From NCBI GenBank assembly GCA_014529385.2, contig CM043965.1:61679433-61743432 (forward strand): a stretch of 64,000 bases of DNA. The letters run 5' to 3'. The notes beneath the pieces are model-generated. The model was not told the origin of the DNA and ran no database searches. It saw only the letters and a program-made list of their open reading frames with translations. Source of the stretch: Adiantum capillus-veneris (Eukaryota > Streptophyta > Polypodiopsida > Polypodiales > Pteridaceae). Of the stretch, positions 11,009-22,750 are shown piece after piece. Each line of letters begins with the position of its first letter. Positions within the stretch are counted from its first letter, which is position 1. A program made the position numbers and the translations under genes.

Positions 11009-12702
11009 ATGGCTTGGACGGGATTTCCCATTTTCACTAGGGTTGAAGATGCGGAAACTTGGCTTCAAGACTACGGATTGTTCGTGTTGGAAAGCGGTTT
11101 ATCGAGAGAAGATGGTGCGGTATAGGTGTTCCCGCTCCTGGTTCGTGGTAAAGCAAAGCTATGGTTCGATAGCCTTGGTGAAGAAGAAAAAGCAGATTGC
11201 GAAGCCCTGGAGCGGCTTTTTGAAGGAGATTTATTGTGGATGCGCAGCTAGATGAAGTAAAGCGGAAGTTGGATGGTTTAAAGCAAAGCTTGGAGGGTGA
11301 TTTTCAAGCGTTCGAGTGGGAGTTCGAAGCCCTATGGGGGAAATTGATCAAGGTAACTGTTGCAAAAAATGCCGGTTTTTTGAAATTTTGTAAGTTCATG
11401 GGTTGCCTGCATGAGGAGGTGCAAGATAAAGTGGAGGTAGATGGCCCAATGTCATATGAGGAGGCGGTAGCTCTAGCAAGAGGGCGGACCAAGAAGATTT
11501 TAAAGAAGCGCGAGGCTAGGCAAGGTTTGCCAAATGCAGTGATGCCAAAGCTGTGTGATGTGGTGGTAGCTGAGTCGCAGGTGATGCGAAGAGAAATGCA
11601 GGTTGAAGAAGAACCAAGGCTTCTTTGGCTGCAAAGAAACAGGGTGGTTCCTATGTCGAAGATGCCGGCTAGAGCAATTCCAGTTGTGGAGGATGTGCAG
11701 GTGGTTCCAGAGTGGGCAAAGGAAGTGCTGCCAAGTGCGAGTGCGGCTGTTGAAGTTCCATTGAAGTGTGGTAAAGAGCAAGGAGTGCGGTTTACATACG
11801 AGATTGAAGTGATAAAGCTAGAGGAGGTTCCCGAGCTTGAAGCCGAAGAAGAGACTGGGTCGAGTGACAATAGCTCTATGGATGCAGACACGAGTTGGGA
11901 AATCGAGTCATCCCAATCCAGGTATGATGAGTTTGACCTCTTACATGTGAGTGGAGAGGCAGTGAATATGTGCGAGAAACAACATGAAGTGCAAGCCGAA
12001 GTGCTTAGTGAAGGCCAAATGGAGCAGTTTAGGCCTACATGTGGTGAAGAGCAGGTAAAATTGGTGTGCAGTGGCATGCTAATGGCCATGATGATGAAGG
12101 TAGCTGTAGAGTATGCCATAGTGGTGCAGTAGGTGCAAAGTTTTGCTAAGAGGGATAGAGCAGTTGTACCTATGGAAGAGGATGAGGAGGAGGTGATAGA
12201 GAATGAGTTTATCTATTCCTTGGCAGAGATTGATGATGCAGTAGTAGAAGAGCAGGTGGTTGAAGCCGACAAGCAAGCGGTGCTTATCGACCTTGAAGGA
12301 CCAATTGACGAGGAGGAGCTCGACGATGCTGGAATTGAGTTCATGGCAGATGAAAAGGACGGTGTAGAGTCAAAGTTAGAGGTGCTTCCTACGCCGTCAA
12401 TGCCCTCTATAACAGGTGGTGTGGATTGCAAAGCGGTGTCCAAGCTTTGTAAGGAGGTCTGCGATTGGTGGTTGAAAGGAATGCTAATCAAGGTAGCTGT
12501 GCAATGTGCTGTTGAGCAGGTACAGGATCTACTGGACGAGGATCTAGCTTTACATGGATGGGAGGGCGGGTCAGGTATGTCGCAAGTGTTGATTGAGCAG
12601 GATGGTGAGCACGAGAGTGCTCTAATTGGTGTTCTTGGAGGTACTTGGTTGCTAGTGGGGGCAGTTTGTCAAGGAGTGCTTGGAGTGGTAGAAGCATGCT
12701 GA
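11009..12702 (+). pseudogene. Gag-like protein of element E, broken
   Basis: The frame from about 11009 gives FPIFTRVEDAETWLQDYG and AKLWFDSLGEEEKADCEALE, which match the plant retrotransposon gag core (WL..Y, WFDSL, W/CEALE). One stop (in the GAV-VFPLL region) and a frameshift near 11235 lead into the frame 11236-12132, where LEALW-like, PMSYEEAVALARGRTKK completes the core. A single TAG at 12130-12132 separates this from an in-frame continuation to 12702. The C-terminal half is acidic and has two related segments (MMMKVAVEYA and MLIKVAVQCA), which I do not recognise. No zinc knuckle was found. The expected role is particle formation and RNA packaging. Confidence 0.7.
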
Positions 12703-13465
12703 TGGCAGGTTGGATATGTGGTTGGCTATGTGCCTTGGTGTGGCACTATACAAAGTTATTACAGGTGGATGCAAGAGACCAATGCAAAGTGTTCGACCCA
12801 GGAGGGTGATTACAGGTAAAGCAGGGGGTTGGGAAACCCGCATGAGCAAAGACAGCGGGTAGAAAGTGCCAGTGGTGTACATATGCTAGGTGGTTTTGCA
12901 GTGTACAGTGAGTCTGTTTTTGGTGTGCAGTTTTTTAATGCAATAAGGCCATGTGTGGTTGAACATAAATGTTCAACGAGGGGGTGGACAATGATGGTGC
13001 AGCCAAAGTTGGTCAAAGCTAGCAGGTGGTCTATGCCAGGCAAAGGGTGCAATCGAGTGCAGTGCAGAAGGCTAGGGCAAGTACCAAAGCCCTAGGCAAC
13101 CCAAGGATAGTGGAGGAGTATGCTCGATGTGATTTTTTAGGCCAAAGGTTTGCTGCAAAGAGCCAAGAAGGTTGGTGTCCTTCTATGTCCGAGATGTGGA
13201 TTTTAAGTCCTAGAATGTGGTCTTCAGTGTGCTTTCCAAGCCAGTCCAGACGGCTCGTCAATCGGAGCCCTGGTGCTCAAGATATTGCAGTTTAAAGTTG
13301 GAGTGTGTAGCAGATCCCCGGCGGATAGGGAAGCTGGGGATAGGTGGCCCGGGCTGATGTCAGTGCATACATGTGTAGAGCTCGAGTTATGAAGCATGCC
13401 TGTCTTTTCGGATTGCGAATTGGAGCTCTGGATGGCAAGTTATGACCATTAGAAGATTTTATGGG
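12703..13465 (+). other. internal non-coding part of element E
   Basis: I see no pol motifs. Just before the 3' LTR, TTTTATGGGGGCC at about 13457-13468 is a possible short polypurine tract for plus-strand priming. Confidence 0.5.
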
Positions 13466-13903
13466 GGCCAGGTCTGAGCTCACTGGACCGCATTGGAAGA
13501 TGTGCCATTTGGCAGTTTTTCGGCCTCGCCAAGGTTCTCTTTGATAAAGTGAGTCATGTGGAGCAAGCACAAATCAACGGTGCGGCGATCGGGTATTAGG
13601 TCAGCTAGATGCGGCAAGATGAAATTGAGATCATTTGGCAGTGAGAGGCATGCAGATGCATTTCCCAATTTTTGGCGGCCTCGGATAGCTAGCTCAGAGA
13701 AGTCAACATAGGACAGGGTTCACACGGCTCAGAGACAACTCAGTGGAGATTCGGCACGGTCTTGCGGCTCGGCCATCGGACATTGGAGCAGTGGAAGGGA
13801 ATCTGGGAAAGAAAGCCAAAAAAAAACAAATTTTTTTTGATTGAAAATGGGGAGTTTTTAAAGGAGTTGGAGGAGCCCCAAGGGCTTCCGCTTCACAGTC
13901 CGC

Positions 13904-13963
13904 CACGTGGCGAGGGGAAGAACCCACATGCGCAGTGGGCCGGCCCTGGGCACGCTCTATATA
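13904..13963 (+). promoter_or_regulatory. putative LTR promoter, 3' copy, with intact G-box
   Basis: CACGTG within CCACGTGGC (G-box core, 13904-13909) lies about 50 bp upstream of TATATA (13958-13963). G-boxes bind bZIP and bHLH factors in plants; a regulatory role here is inferred from position only. Confidence 0.55.
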
Positions 13964-14211
13964 GGGTAGGCCGTGAGCCTCCATTGTTACACAAGAGGGA
14001 GCATAGGAGCTCCGTGAGATGTTGGCCATGGCGCGAGCGCTGGTGGCGCTGCGCAGGGCGGAAACACCAGGTTTTGGCGGCGGCCGGCGAGGCGGGGCAG
14101 CGCGCCCGCGCGGGAAGGTCTGACGGTGATAGTGATGACATGGCACGCTCGCCCGGTACGCGGCAGTTCACATGGCCCTTGGGGCCCCGATATTTTAAAG
14201 GAGAGAGAGGG

Positions 14212-14235
14212 GGCAATAGCGATATCGCTATTGCC
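14212..14235. repeat. 24-bp perfect palindrome in the 3' LTR
   Basis: Identical to 9859-9882. A second imperfect inverted repeat with the same root (GGCAATAGCGACATCGCTAA) lies at about 14529-14549, just before the poly-C tract. Confidence 0.95.
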
Positions 14236-15261
14236 TCCCCCCCTCGGGTATTAGAGAGGTGCTGTGGAGGTTAAGCATAGGAAGGAGGAGGAAGAATCCA
14301 AGAGCAGCCAGGTGAACTGAGCAAAGACCAAAGGGTAGAGGCCGGACAAATCCAAGCTGAGGGCAAAGATGAAGCCAAACCAAGTCCAAGGACCAAAGAT
14401 GTAGGCCAAGGCAAGAGAAGTCGGCTAGAGAGAGAAAAATCAAAGTCAAGCTAATCAAGCAGTGCAAGGCTAAGCCCAAAGAGGATGAAAATTGAAAGAT
14501 GAAAAATAAAAAAATGAAAGAGCCAAGGGGCAATAGCGACATCGCTAATGCCCCCCCCCCCCCCCCCCCCCCCCAAAGTGCAAAAGAGAAGAAGAGAAAA
14601 GGCGGTGCCCCTCTTCCCAAGAGATGCCAAAAATGGGTGCCATATGGACCAATTAAAGGGCAGTTTCCCAAATTAACCCCCCCTCGCCCCCCCCCCCCCT
14701 ATAAAAGCCAAAATTGAGTCAAATAAAGGGCTTCTTCTTAGCTTTTTGGCCTAGTTTGTGTGCCATTTTGAAGCTTGCAAAGTGGAGCTTTTGGACAGAG
14801 GAGTGTGCCTATCAAGCCCTTTGCATTTTTCTTGTGTAAATGGCCATGCTGATGGCAGTGTGAGTTTGTACAAGCATTTTGTGGAGTGTAATCAAGCCGT
14901 TGTTGCCTCCCTTGCTGCCGTTTCCCCTTCCCCCCTTCCCTTTCTCGTGCTTGGTGTTTTCCCTCGGTGACGGCAGTGTGGATGTGTGTGCCCTCCCAGA
15001 CCGATGGTGTTTTGAGTGAGAGAGTGAGATTGAGTGGCTGTGTGCGTGTGTAAGGGTGGAGACATGCAGTGGTAGTAGGTGTACCTTGTGTGGTGGTTTT
15101 GTAGAGTGTGTGAGCAGTGGGAATTGAGCAGGCGGTGGTCTGCTAGTGTGAGTTGTGTGTTCGAAGGTGTTTTCCGAGAGGATAGGGGTGCTGTGAATAC
15201 CCTGAGCTATAGAGAGGCCCTTTTGTTTGTGTTGGGCGTGTTCCCCCATTCCCCCTCTCCA

Positions 15262-16059
15262 ACACCACACAATCCAAGTTTGTGGCTGCGAGGAAGCATA
15301 TGCAAGTGTAGTCCCCCCTCTATTGAGCCCCAGATTGTGAATGCCATGACGTCATGCATTGATTTGGATACTAAGGGGAATAGGGGGGAGGAATACATGG
15401 AGCAGGAGATAAAAAATTGATTTGTGTTTTCCTTTTGTTCTTAGGCTAAGTTTTATTTTCTAACCCATACTTGGTTTGTGACATGAGATTGGCGCATTTG
15501 CAGTGTAGATGGGCAATAGTCGCCGATGGCCTTTGAACCATGGTCCTTCCTTGCACACTACATTGGAAAACTACCACCTAGTGATGTTTCCATTTTACAC
15601 AAAAATTTCACTCCACAAGATCACTTCATGATGTGTTCATTGAAGGCCTTGAGTAAGGTCCTATGACTTAGAATCACTACTTAAACCACCCATGTCGTGT
15701 TTCTAGTGCATGTATCCTTAGCATCTACTACATTTGCGACCGGTTTTTGTGGAGATTTTGTAGCCTAAATAGGGACCCACTTTTCTATTGGGTCTATAGA
15801 CCGTGAGACTATAGCATATTCTATACATTTGCATGAATTACTGAATGCCCAAGGAAAACGCCAAAAAATGGTGAATTGAATTCAAATGAGCAATTCCATT
15901 GTCTTTTGGTAGCGTCAAATTTTTGCACACGCCCTTACAACCTTGCGACAATGCTAGGATTTTTTTATAAAAAAATTTGGGGGGTGGGGGGACACTTGCA
16001 CACCGCGTGGTAGGCAACGCTTAGGCTTTTTGAAGAAATTTAATTTTTGGCAATTTATA
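15262..16059. other. gene-free stretch
   Basis: Between element E and the LINE. I see only short open frames and no repeat or coding motif. Confidence 0.6.
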
Positions 16060-16950
16060 TGCTTTCCCACCTCCATCAGCTCCTCCTTGTCCTCCTCACC
16101 TCTTGCCTCTTCCCCTCAAACTCAGACAGGTTTTGTCAAGGAGCGCAGTGACAACATCTTTTTTTTTGGGGAGGCATCTGCCCTTGCGCGCCTTTGTGGT
16201 GAGGATCTAGTGATACTTCTTCTTGATTTTGAGAAGGCCTACGATAGAGTTGACTGGGAATTTTTGGAGGGTACTCTTCACAGGATGGGCTTCTCAAAAG
16301 CCTGGATTAGAGGCGTGTCGCACACAGCCATGTGCTTTTGGCAGGAGGTAGAGGAAATCGATTCATGATCACACGTTTGGTCAGATAGGGCTGCCCTCTT
16401 GCCCCCTTCCTCTTTTTGTTCTATGTTGAGGCAATGAGCCGATTTTTGGTTTCATAGCAGGTTGGTGTACATGGCTTAGTGCTTCCTATTTGGGGTGGTG
16501 AGCTACTAGATATTGAGATTGTAGACAACTCAGCTTTGTACTTGGAGGGCCAGGAGGCCAACCTACACAGGTGTGAGCAAGAAGACATTTTGTTGTGCAT
16601 CACGTGCACTGATCTACAGGAAGAAGACAGTGGCTTTCTCGGTTGGTAGTGCTCCTACGCCTGATTAGATGCCAAGAGAGGGTTTCAGATGGATCCCCCA
16701 AGGACTGTAGTTTGTTACTTAGGCTACCAGGTTGGCTTTGACTTGTCTCGTGGAGCAGCAAATTATCCTCTTGTCTATCAGGAGGAAGCTATTACATTGG
16801 AGCTTGGCACGACTTTCTTTGATAGGCAAAGTAGTAGTGGCCAACTAGGTGTTGTTGGCTACTATGTGGTACATTACATCTTGTTGAATCTTTTCGAGAT
16901 TGTGCATCATCCACGTAGAGAGGTTGATCGGGAATTTCCTTTGGCGTGAT
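16060..16950 (+). pseudogene. LINE reverse transcriptase remnant
   Basis: The frame 16030-16368 contains QTGFVKERS, then LLLDFEKAYDRVDWEFLE and MGFSKAWI, which are motifs of plant LINE reverse transcriptases (RVT_1). After a break, GCPLAPFLFLFYVEAMS continues the domain. The catalytic FADD box has become IVDNSALYLEG (about 16515-16550), so one catalytic aspartate is lost. WIPPxxxVCYLGYQVG at about 16690-16740 is the following conserved region. The enzyme would nick a target and prime from it; this copy cannot. Confidence 0.85.
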
Positions 16951-18079
16951 ACTTAGTTAGTCCGGGCCAAAGTGGCCTGGAAGGTCATCACTCTACCTTG
17001 TTCTCAAGGGGGTTGGGGATCATAGATCTAGCACAGCAGAGCAGATCCCTTCTTGGTAAGTTTGCTGTTAGAGGACTGCTTCCAGGGAAGGAGCCCTGGA
17101 AGGACTCTTTGGTTCAGTGGCTTAGAGCTAGAGTGCCTCAGGTTGGAGTCCCTTGGAGACCTTCCTCCATATGTATTTTCACAGAGATGTGAAAAGTTGG
17201 CTTGAGCAAGAGACTAGAGGACCATTTCACTGTGAGCGTTCTTCGATCCTAGGAGCAGCTGCGGAGAGGACTAGAGAAGTACCAACCTACTTTCATGGAG
17301 GAGCACCTGAGATAGCCCCTTGTTTGAAACCCCATGGTCAGCACTAAGAGAGGCCACTTAGTAGGCCTTATGTCTCTTGGGGTCCCATGGTAGAGTGTCC
17401 AACATGCACTTTAGGTGACTTGCTACAGTTCTCAGGTTTGTCAGAGTACATTCAGAGAATCCAATTACAAGGCATGAGAGGGGTGCAGAGAATGTGTTAG
17501 GACATCACAGAGGTAGTACCAGGTGACTGGATTACACCTCTCGAGTCAGAAACACCCAGATGAATGGGGGACTTAGGTCCTCATTGCAGTTCGGGCTTGC
17601 TCATAGAGTGTACCCTCCATGTTTTTCAAGCTACAAGGTGAGGGTCGATTACATAGACTCTCAGTAGAGGCCCCACAAGTTGCAGTGTTGTTTTTAGAGG
17701 ATGAGAGTTGTGGGCATCTGTGGGGGGACTTGTGTCATAGATCTTGACCCAACAGCTCTATTCACACAGGCCACTAAAGGCTGTGGGCTTGGGAGAGCTG
17801 TCCAATGAGTGCAGTGGGATCCTGGAGAGTGGTTTTGGAGGGATCCTTTCTCCTCAGTTGATCATCCAAGTGTCCCTTTATTTTAGTACACTGTTCGACT
17901 GGGATGTCACATGCTGGCCGCACACAGAGAGGCTCATCCTGCTGTGCAACACCTCATTGGCAGAAGGAGGGTCTCAGAGCTTAGTTCTTGTCAGCTTTTT
18001 GGGCAAGGTTGTGGGATGCCAAAAAACTATGGCGAGTCACTTTGTTCCAGTGGCTGGTTGCACATAGAGCTATAGCAGT

Positions 18080-18330
18080 GGGGAGTTGGCTTGTACATAG
18101 TGGCCTCTCGGCAGCATGGTGCATCTTGTGACCAACCTTTGGAGAGGCAGTGTCACTGTCTTTGGGACTTCCTTATGGCACAACAGGTTTGGCTTTGTGT
18201 CCTTTGGCTGCTGCTAGCTCTTTCCATAGCATGGAATTACACTTGGGGGGAAGCTGGTTGGTCCACTCTCACAGGCTCGGCACTACAGTTTGAGCTATCC
18301 TCCACCAGTAGGATGATAGTGATATAGGGG
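18080..18330 (+). pseudogene. LINE zf-RVT-like C-terminal segment
   Basis: The frame 18091-18327 contains CDQPLERQCHCLWDFLMAQQ followed by VW, which resembles the CxxC...H.LW.C..A..VW pattern of the zf-RVT domain at the end of plant LINE ORF2. The last cysteine of the pattern is replaced. The downstream GEAGWSTLTGSALQFELS continues the family resemblance. Confidence 0.7.
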
Positions 18331-18794
18331 GGTCAACCTACAGGAGTAGTGTAGTGACAAAGAGGAGAATTGGGAGCTTTGACACTCTGGTTCATCTAGC
18401 AGGCCCACTGCTTCAACATCTTTGAGGCTTGCCTTCTACCACCAACAAAGACAACTCAAGATTCTTGGCTAGAGCTAATCCATACTCTTAGGAAACAACT
18501 CAAGAGACTCTAGGGTAGCTCCAACCACATGCGAGAGTGTAGAGAGTCTTTCCTTTGACTCTGGTGCCCTAGGCTTTTCTTCACCATGGTCCAAGGTGTG
18601 CTCAGATGGCACAACCATCCACCTGTGTGACTTTTCCCTCCTCCCATATCCTGATTTATCCTCATTGGACATATGCAATTTGGTCATTGGGAGAGTCTCC
18701 CCTTATGATTGTTGTAACCCTCTCTAGTAGAGGTGGGTGTATCCCTTTGGGCAGTTTCATTAACTAATAGAAGGATATTTTTCTCGAAAAAAAA

Positions 18795-19070
18795 TAGAGA
18801 GGATTTTGCTGGTGCTCTCATCAAGGAGAGTCATACACCAATGAAGCCAGAGATTGCCCAAAGCTTTTTTTGTTGTTCATCGATGTCATGCCGACAAAGT
18901 CAATCATAGCAAAGTTACATGGTGATTGTAGACAGTAATTCTATTAAAGTTGAAGCAAACCATATCAAAATTCTGTGTGCTTTCCCCCCTTCTTGTCTTT
19001 GCTCTATTCCAATTGTTTGGTGCCAATTGTGAGGTGTGTGTGCCTCCCCGGGTCTCTGTGTGTGTGAGAT

Positions 19071-19110
<40 letters not shown>

Positions 19111-19218
19111 GTGTGCTACTAGATTGCTAGAAACTGACAAAATTGGGATAATATTCTATCTGTTGATGAATGTGTAGTAGCAGTTGTGTGCGTTTTCAAG
19201 TTTTGAAGGTGAACTCTA
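18795..19218. other. gene-free stretch with a (GA)n microsatellite
   Basis: I see no coding signal. A GA run lies at about 19071-19108. Confidence 0.7.
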
Positions 19219-19299
19219 ATGGATTGGGGTGCAATGATTATCAAGGCCTGTAGAGAGGCAGATTGTTTGAGCTTCGGGTGTGTTCCACTTTCCCCTTAT

Positions 19300-20090
19300 C
19301 CAATGTCACAATTTACAAATTTTTACCATTGGGCCCTTGGCGATGAGTCCAAATGCAAAAAATTGGTAATTGTACGGCGCATGACCAACAAGGCAAAAAT
19401 GGATGACCATGAAACTTTTTAGCAGTGGAAAAAGAACATTTCTTCCTACCTCTACAAAGTTTCATGGCCATCGCAATCCGTCTTGACGATCAAGGATGAC
19501 ACAATTGCCAATTTTTTTTTGTTGGACCCTTGGCGAGAGCCCAATGGCAAAAATTTGGTGATTGTGATACGCATGGCTAACGAGATGGTAATGGATAGCA
19601 TTGAGACTTTTCAAGGATGGGAAAAGGACACTCTCCCCACCCCTGCAAAGTTTCATGGCTATCGCAATCCATCTCGATGGTTAAGAGTGGCACAACTGCC
19701 AACTTTTTGCCGTTGGAAATTTGGCGAGCCCAACGATAAAAAAATGGCGATTGTGTCATCCTTGACCAATGAAATAGCAACGGATGTCCATGAAATTTTT
19801 TAGGACATGGGAGACACACTGCTCTGCGTCTTCGCAAAGTTTTATGGCCAATGTAATCCGTCTCAACGGTTAGGAATGTCATAATTTCTTTTTTTGGTCG
19901 TTAGGCCCTTGGTAGGCCCAAAGGAAAAAAATGCATGATTGTGTCATGCATGATCAACAAGATGGTAGTAGATGGCCTTGAGACTTTGGCGGCACAATTG
20001 ACAATTTTTTATAATATTGGGGATTGTCTTGCGCATGACCAACAAGATGGCAAGTTGCAACAGATAGCCATGAAAATTTTGCCAACAAGT
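19300..20090. repeat. about 190-bp tandem repeat, four or more diverged units
   Basis: The marker (G)TTGGRCCCTTGGCGAG recurs near 19328, 19521, 19712 and 19900, giving spacings of 193, 191 and 188 bp. Each unit also has AAAGTTTCATGGC, a GATTGTGTCATGCATGACCAAC-like stretch and a GACTTT end. Short open frames cross single units because the unit lacks stops in some frames; I treat them as non-coding. Confidence 0.85.
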
Positions 20091-20159
20091 GTCTCCTCTC
20101 TTGGTGGGACTGTAGATGTTGAGGTCAATGATACAAAGATCGATGAAGGGGATGAAGGA

Positions 20160-21537
20160 GAATAACGAGACGATAGAGAGAGAGAAGAAGTGTCACCCTC
20201 ATACAGCGATACATGCATGTGAGCATCCCCAGAATCCTTAATCGTAGGGAGAGTAATGGGCTCTTGCAGCACATCCATACGTAGTCTTGCTCTAAAGTGT
20301 TGCTTGCATTCTCAAGCTTTTCAAGTCAATTTTCTTTGGTGAGAGCAATCCCCTCGGCATCTAGAACTTTGTCGATGGGGTTCTTGTGATGTCTATCGTG
20401 CTTTTGAGAACTTCGTGAATGCGAACCCGTGCTCAGTTATGAAAATGAATGTTAGAATAGTTAGTGATTGAATCAAAGAGGAATAAAGGTTCCAAAAACT
20501 CACTCACTCTCATATGCTCAAATGAAGTTAACTCAAAATGAAGGGTTTATTTACATTTGCTCCTTAATGTAATCTAAAAAGGGATAAATCTTGATAAGAT
20601 CACATCAATTCCATTGTAGAAAATTAGTTTACATAAAAGTTTCATTGTCTCTCGAGCTATATGACATAACTAAATTAAAAGGTTTTCTTAATGGCTTCAA
20701 AAAAATTAGAAGGTATTCATAATTCAAAGATTTCCTCAATAACAACAAAAACAATATGTTAATCTATAGCACACAGTAACGGGAAATGGCGAAGCACATA
20801 GATTTGTAACAATATTAGTTAGACATGAGAAGGAGGGATACAACATTGAGAGAGAGAGAGAGAGGGAGGGAGGGAGGACATTTTAAAGAGAAGAAAATGC
20901 TAAAAAGAAAATAAAGGAGAAGAGAAACACAAACATACAATCTGAAGTAGACCACCTCTTTATATGGACACAAAAAGTCTCTTGCTTTCCATCTTCATAT
21001 GACTTTTGACTTTCCACGTTCATTTGTCTTTTCACCTAAACTCACCCTTCACTTACTCACTCAATATATTTTGAAAGACTTTTTATTTTTTTGAGATTGG
21101 GAAGACCTAATGATAAAACTAAATAGAAAATATTTGTTTAAAAATATTCATAATGTTTTATTTCTCATTCAATAATTTAAATAAATAAAATTTTGATACT
21201 AATTTATAATATTATAAAATAAATAAATGAATAATAATAAAAATTAAATTTCTTCGAGTGGTACTTTAATAAATATGCTAGATTATCTTTATTTCTTACT
21301 CATTTGTAATAATTTATCGAAGTTAAAAATAAATGATGTGGCTGTTGAGGTGGCCATGCATTGATGACATGGTCGTCTATGTAGTAAGGTGATGTGAATG
21401 ATTAATGACATTGAATGCATAGGTGGAAAGATGATGTGGTTGATAGGATCCTCCTCATCTACCATGTCATATGATGACATGTCAAAATGGTGACATGGAA
21501 TGTTTAAGTGGAAAAAAGATAGATGGTGAGTTGGAGA
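20160..21537. other. AT-rich gene-free stretch
   Basis: No gene seen. A short GA run lies at 20848-20868. Very AT-rich sequence spans about 21060-21330. An inverted repeat with arms CATGTCAT/ATGACATG lies near 21461-21482. Confidence 0.6.
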
Positions 21538-21773
21538 GTTATGTGGCGAGCCATGCAAGTACCACGGACAAGTGACACATGAGGTGGTGGATGACATGGC
21601 CTCTAAAGTGAGGTGGCATGCAAGGTGGCACTTGAGGATGGTGGATGAGGGCACTGGTTATGTGGCGAGCCATGCAAGTACCATGGACAAGTGACACATG
21701 AGGTGGTGGATGACATGGCCTCTAAAGTGAGGTGGCATGCAAGGTGGCACTTGAGGATGGTGGATGAGGGAAA
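21538..21773. repeat. 119-bp tandem duplication
   Basis: Two copies (21538-21656 and 21657 to about 21773) are nearly identical; I see one difference near the start (ACCACGG against ACCATGG) and another where the copies end. It is the youngest tandem duplication seen here. Confidence 0.92.
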
Positions 21774-21932
21774 TAGTTAGATCCAAAATGACCATTTGTA
21801 GGCTGAATCTGGTACATCTCTTGGTTTCTACTGATTTGGTGATCCATTTTTTTCCCAATTTGCATGGCATGCTCCTCTTTACTACCTGTAAAACCATAGG
21901 TTGAGTTTTTTTCTTAAATCTGTCATTCGAGT

Positions 21933-21952
21933 ACATGGATCACAATCCATGT
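21933..21952. repeat. palindrome unit in the 3' region of element A
   Basis: ACATGGATCACAATCCATGT has 8-bp perfect arms around CACA. It is the same palindrome family as the array at 41580-42740 in the 5' untranslated region of A. Confidence 0.85.
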
Positions 21953-22025
21953 TGGAGCATGGATTGTAGATCCAATTAGCACATTATCTTCCAGGGTTTA
22001 TGGGGAGTCTATTGTCCTCCTCCCT

Positions 22026-22052
22026 CCCCCCCCCCCCCCCCCCCCCCCCCCC
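22026..22052. repeat. poly-C tract
   Basis: About 27 consecutive C bases, flanked by CT-rich sequence, in the 3' untranslated region of element A. It could form unusual structure or be an assembly artefact in length. Confidence 0.9.
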
Positions 22053-22750
22053 TCCCTAAAATTAGGGTTTTGGGAACATGTTCCACATCCTTTTGCACTT
22101 GTGATTAGTTGTGCTGATTTTGCCAAGTATCACAAGCCTACTGATGAAAAGTTTTTGATTTTGACATGTGTAGCTACCCCAATGGGCTCAGACAGTTTGT
22201 AAAATTTTCACCTCTGATTTGATTTGTTCTGTTGATTTGGTCCCCGGCCTACCGAAATGCCCTATGCATACTTACCTTTATTGCTCATATCTTTTTGTTA
22301 TACCACTTGCAACAATTTGAACAGTTCATCATTTGGACATTCAATCACCAAATGACTGCTATTCTATAGTTTTGATTCTTCCTAGGTTGGCCCAAAATCC
22401 CAAAACCTTTCCATATTTTCCATCTCTGAAGCCCTTGCTTTGTAGATTTGGCGTTTTCTTTCAAAACTCAATTACAGTTGTCTTGGCTCAACTTATTAAT
22501 TTTTTTAGCTTGATTTTAAAAGAAAATTATCAATAATTATTATTCTTTGGCCAAAAATCTACCAAAATTAATATTGTCACTCATATATACATACTCTCAG
22601 TTTAACATCTTATTTCTCATGAATTTTTCATTATGGATGAGTAATATGTATGCTAAGAGATAAAAACTCCTAAAAAGCTTATGAAAAGGCAATCAATTAA
22701 CAAGAAAAAATTATATACAAAATTATGATCATCTTACTACCGCTAGTTTG

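Larger units (their letters stand above)
9115..15261 (+). mobile_element. element E: non-autonomous LTR retrotransposon (gag only)
   Basis: Two long direct repeats (9115-10900 and 13466-15261, about 1.79 kb each) flank a 2.6-kb internal region. The primer-binding site follows the left LTR, so the element is on the plus strand. The only recognisable coding region is gag-like (11009-12702). I find no protease, reverse transcriptase, RNase H or integrase motif, so it must use proteins made elsewhere. The LTRs differ by scattered substitutions and poly-C length, so the insertion is not very recent. I could not find a clean target-site duplication. Confidence 0.82.
13466..15261 (+). repeat. 3' LTR of element E
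   Basis: Partner of 9115-10900. It contains an intact G-box, TATA box, the 24-bp palindrome (14212-14235) and a 24-C run (14551-14574). The match to the left LTR stops after CTCTCCA at 15261. Confidence 0.85.
16060..18794 (+). mobile_element. LINE (non-LTR) retrotransposon, 5'-truncated and decayed
   Basis: Pieces of a plant LINE ORF2 follow in order: reverse transcriptase (16060-16560), C-terminal region (16680-17300), and a zf-RVT-type cysteine/histidine segment (about 18080-18320). A non-coding tail ends in an A run at 18787-18794, the expected 3' end. The endonuclease half is absent, typical of 5' truncation. Many stops and frameshifts make it inactive. Confidence 0.85.

Noticed and set aside
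11304-12119. 271-residue minus-strand frame opposite the gag of element E
   Set aside because: It is the antisense shadow of the plus-strand gag frame; Ser/Thr-rich composition follows from the sense codons.
15355-15420. Short frame after the 3' LTR of element E (DLDTKGNRGEEYMEQEIKN)
   Set aside because: It is too short and without any family match.
19483-19882. Frames of about 100 residues on both strands in the 190-bp repeat
   Set aside because: Each spans repeat units and occurs on both strands; no start context or domain supports a gene.
21538-21773. Possible CRISPR-like or regularly spaced repeat array, also considered for the palindrome arrays
   Set aside because: Plant nuclear context, only two tandem copies here, and 285-bp units elsewhere; no cas genes or spacer pattern.
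22060-22080. TTAGGGTTTTGGG resembling plant telomere repeats
   Set aside because: Only one imperfect unit next to the poly-C run; not an interstitial telomere array.
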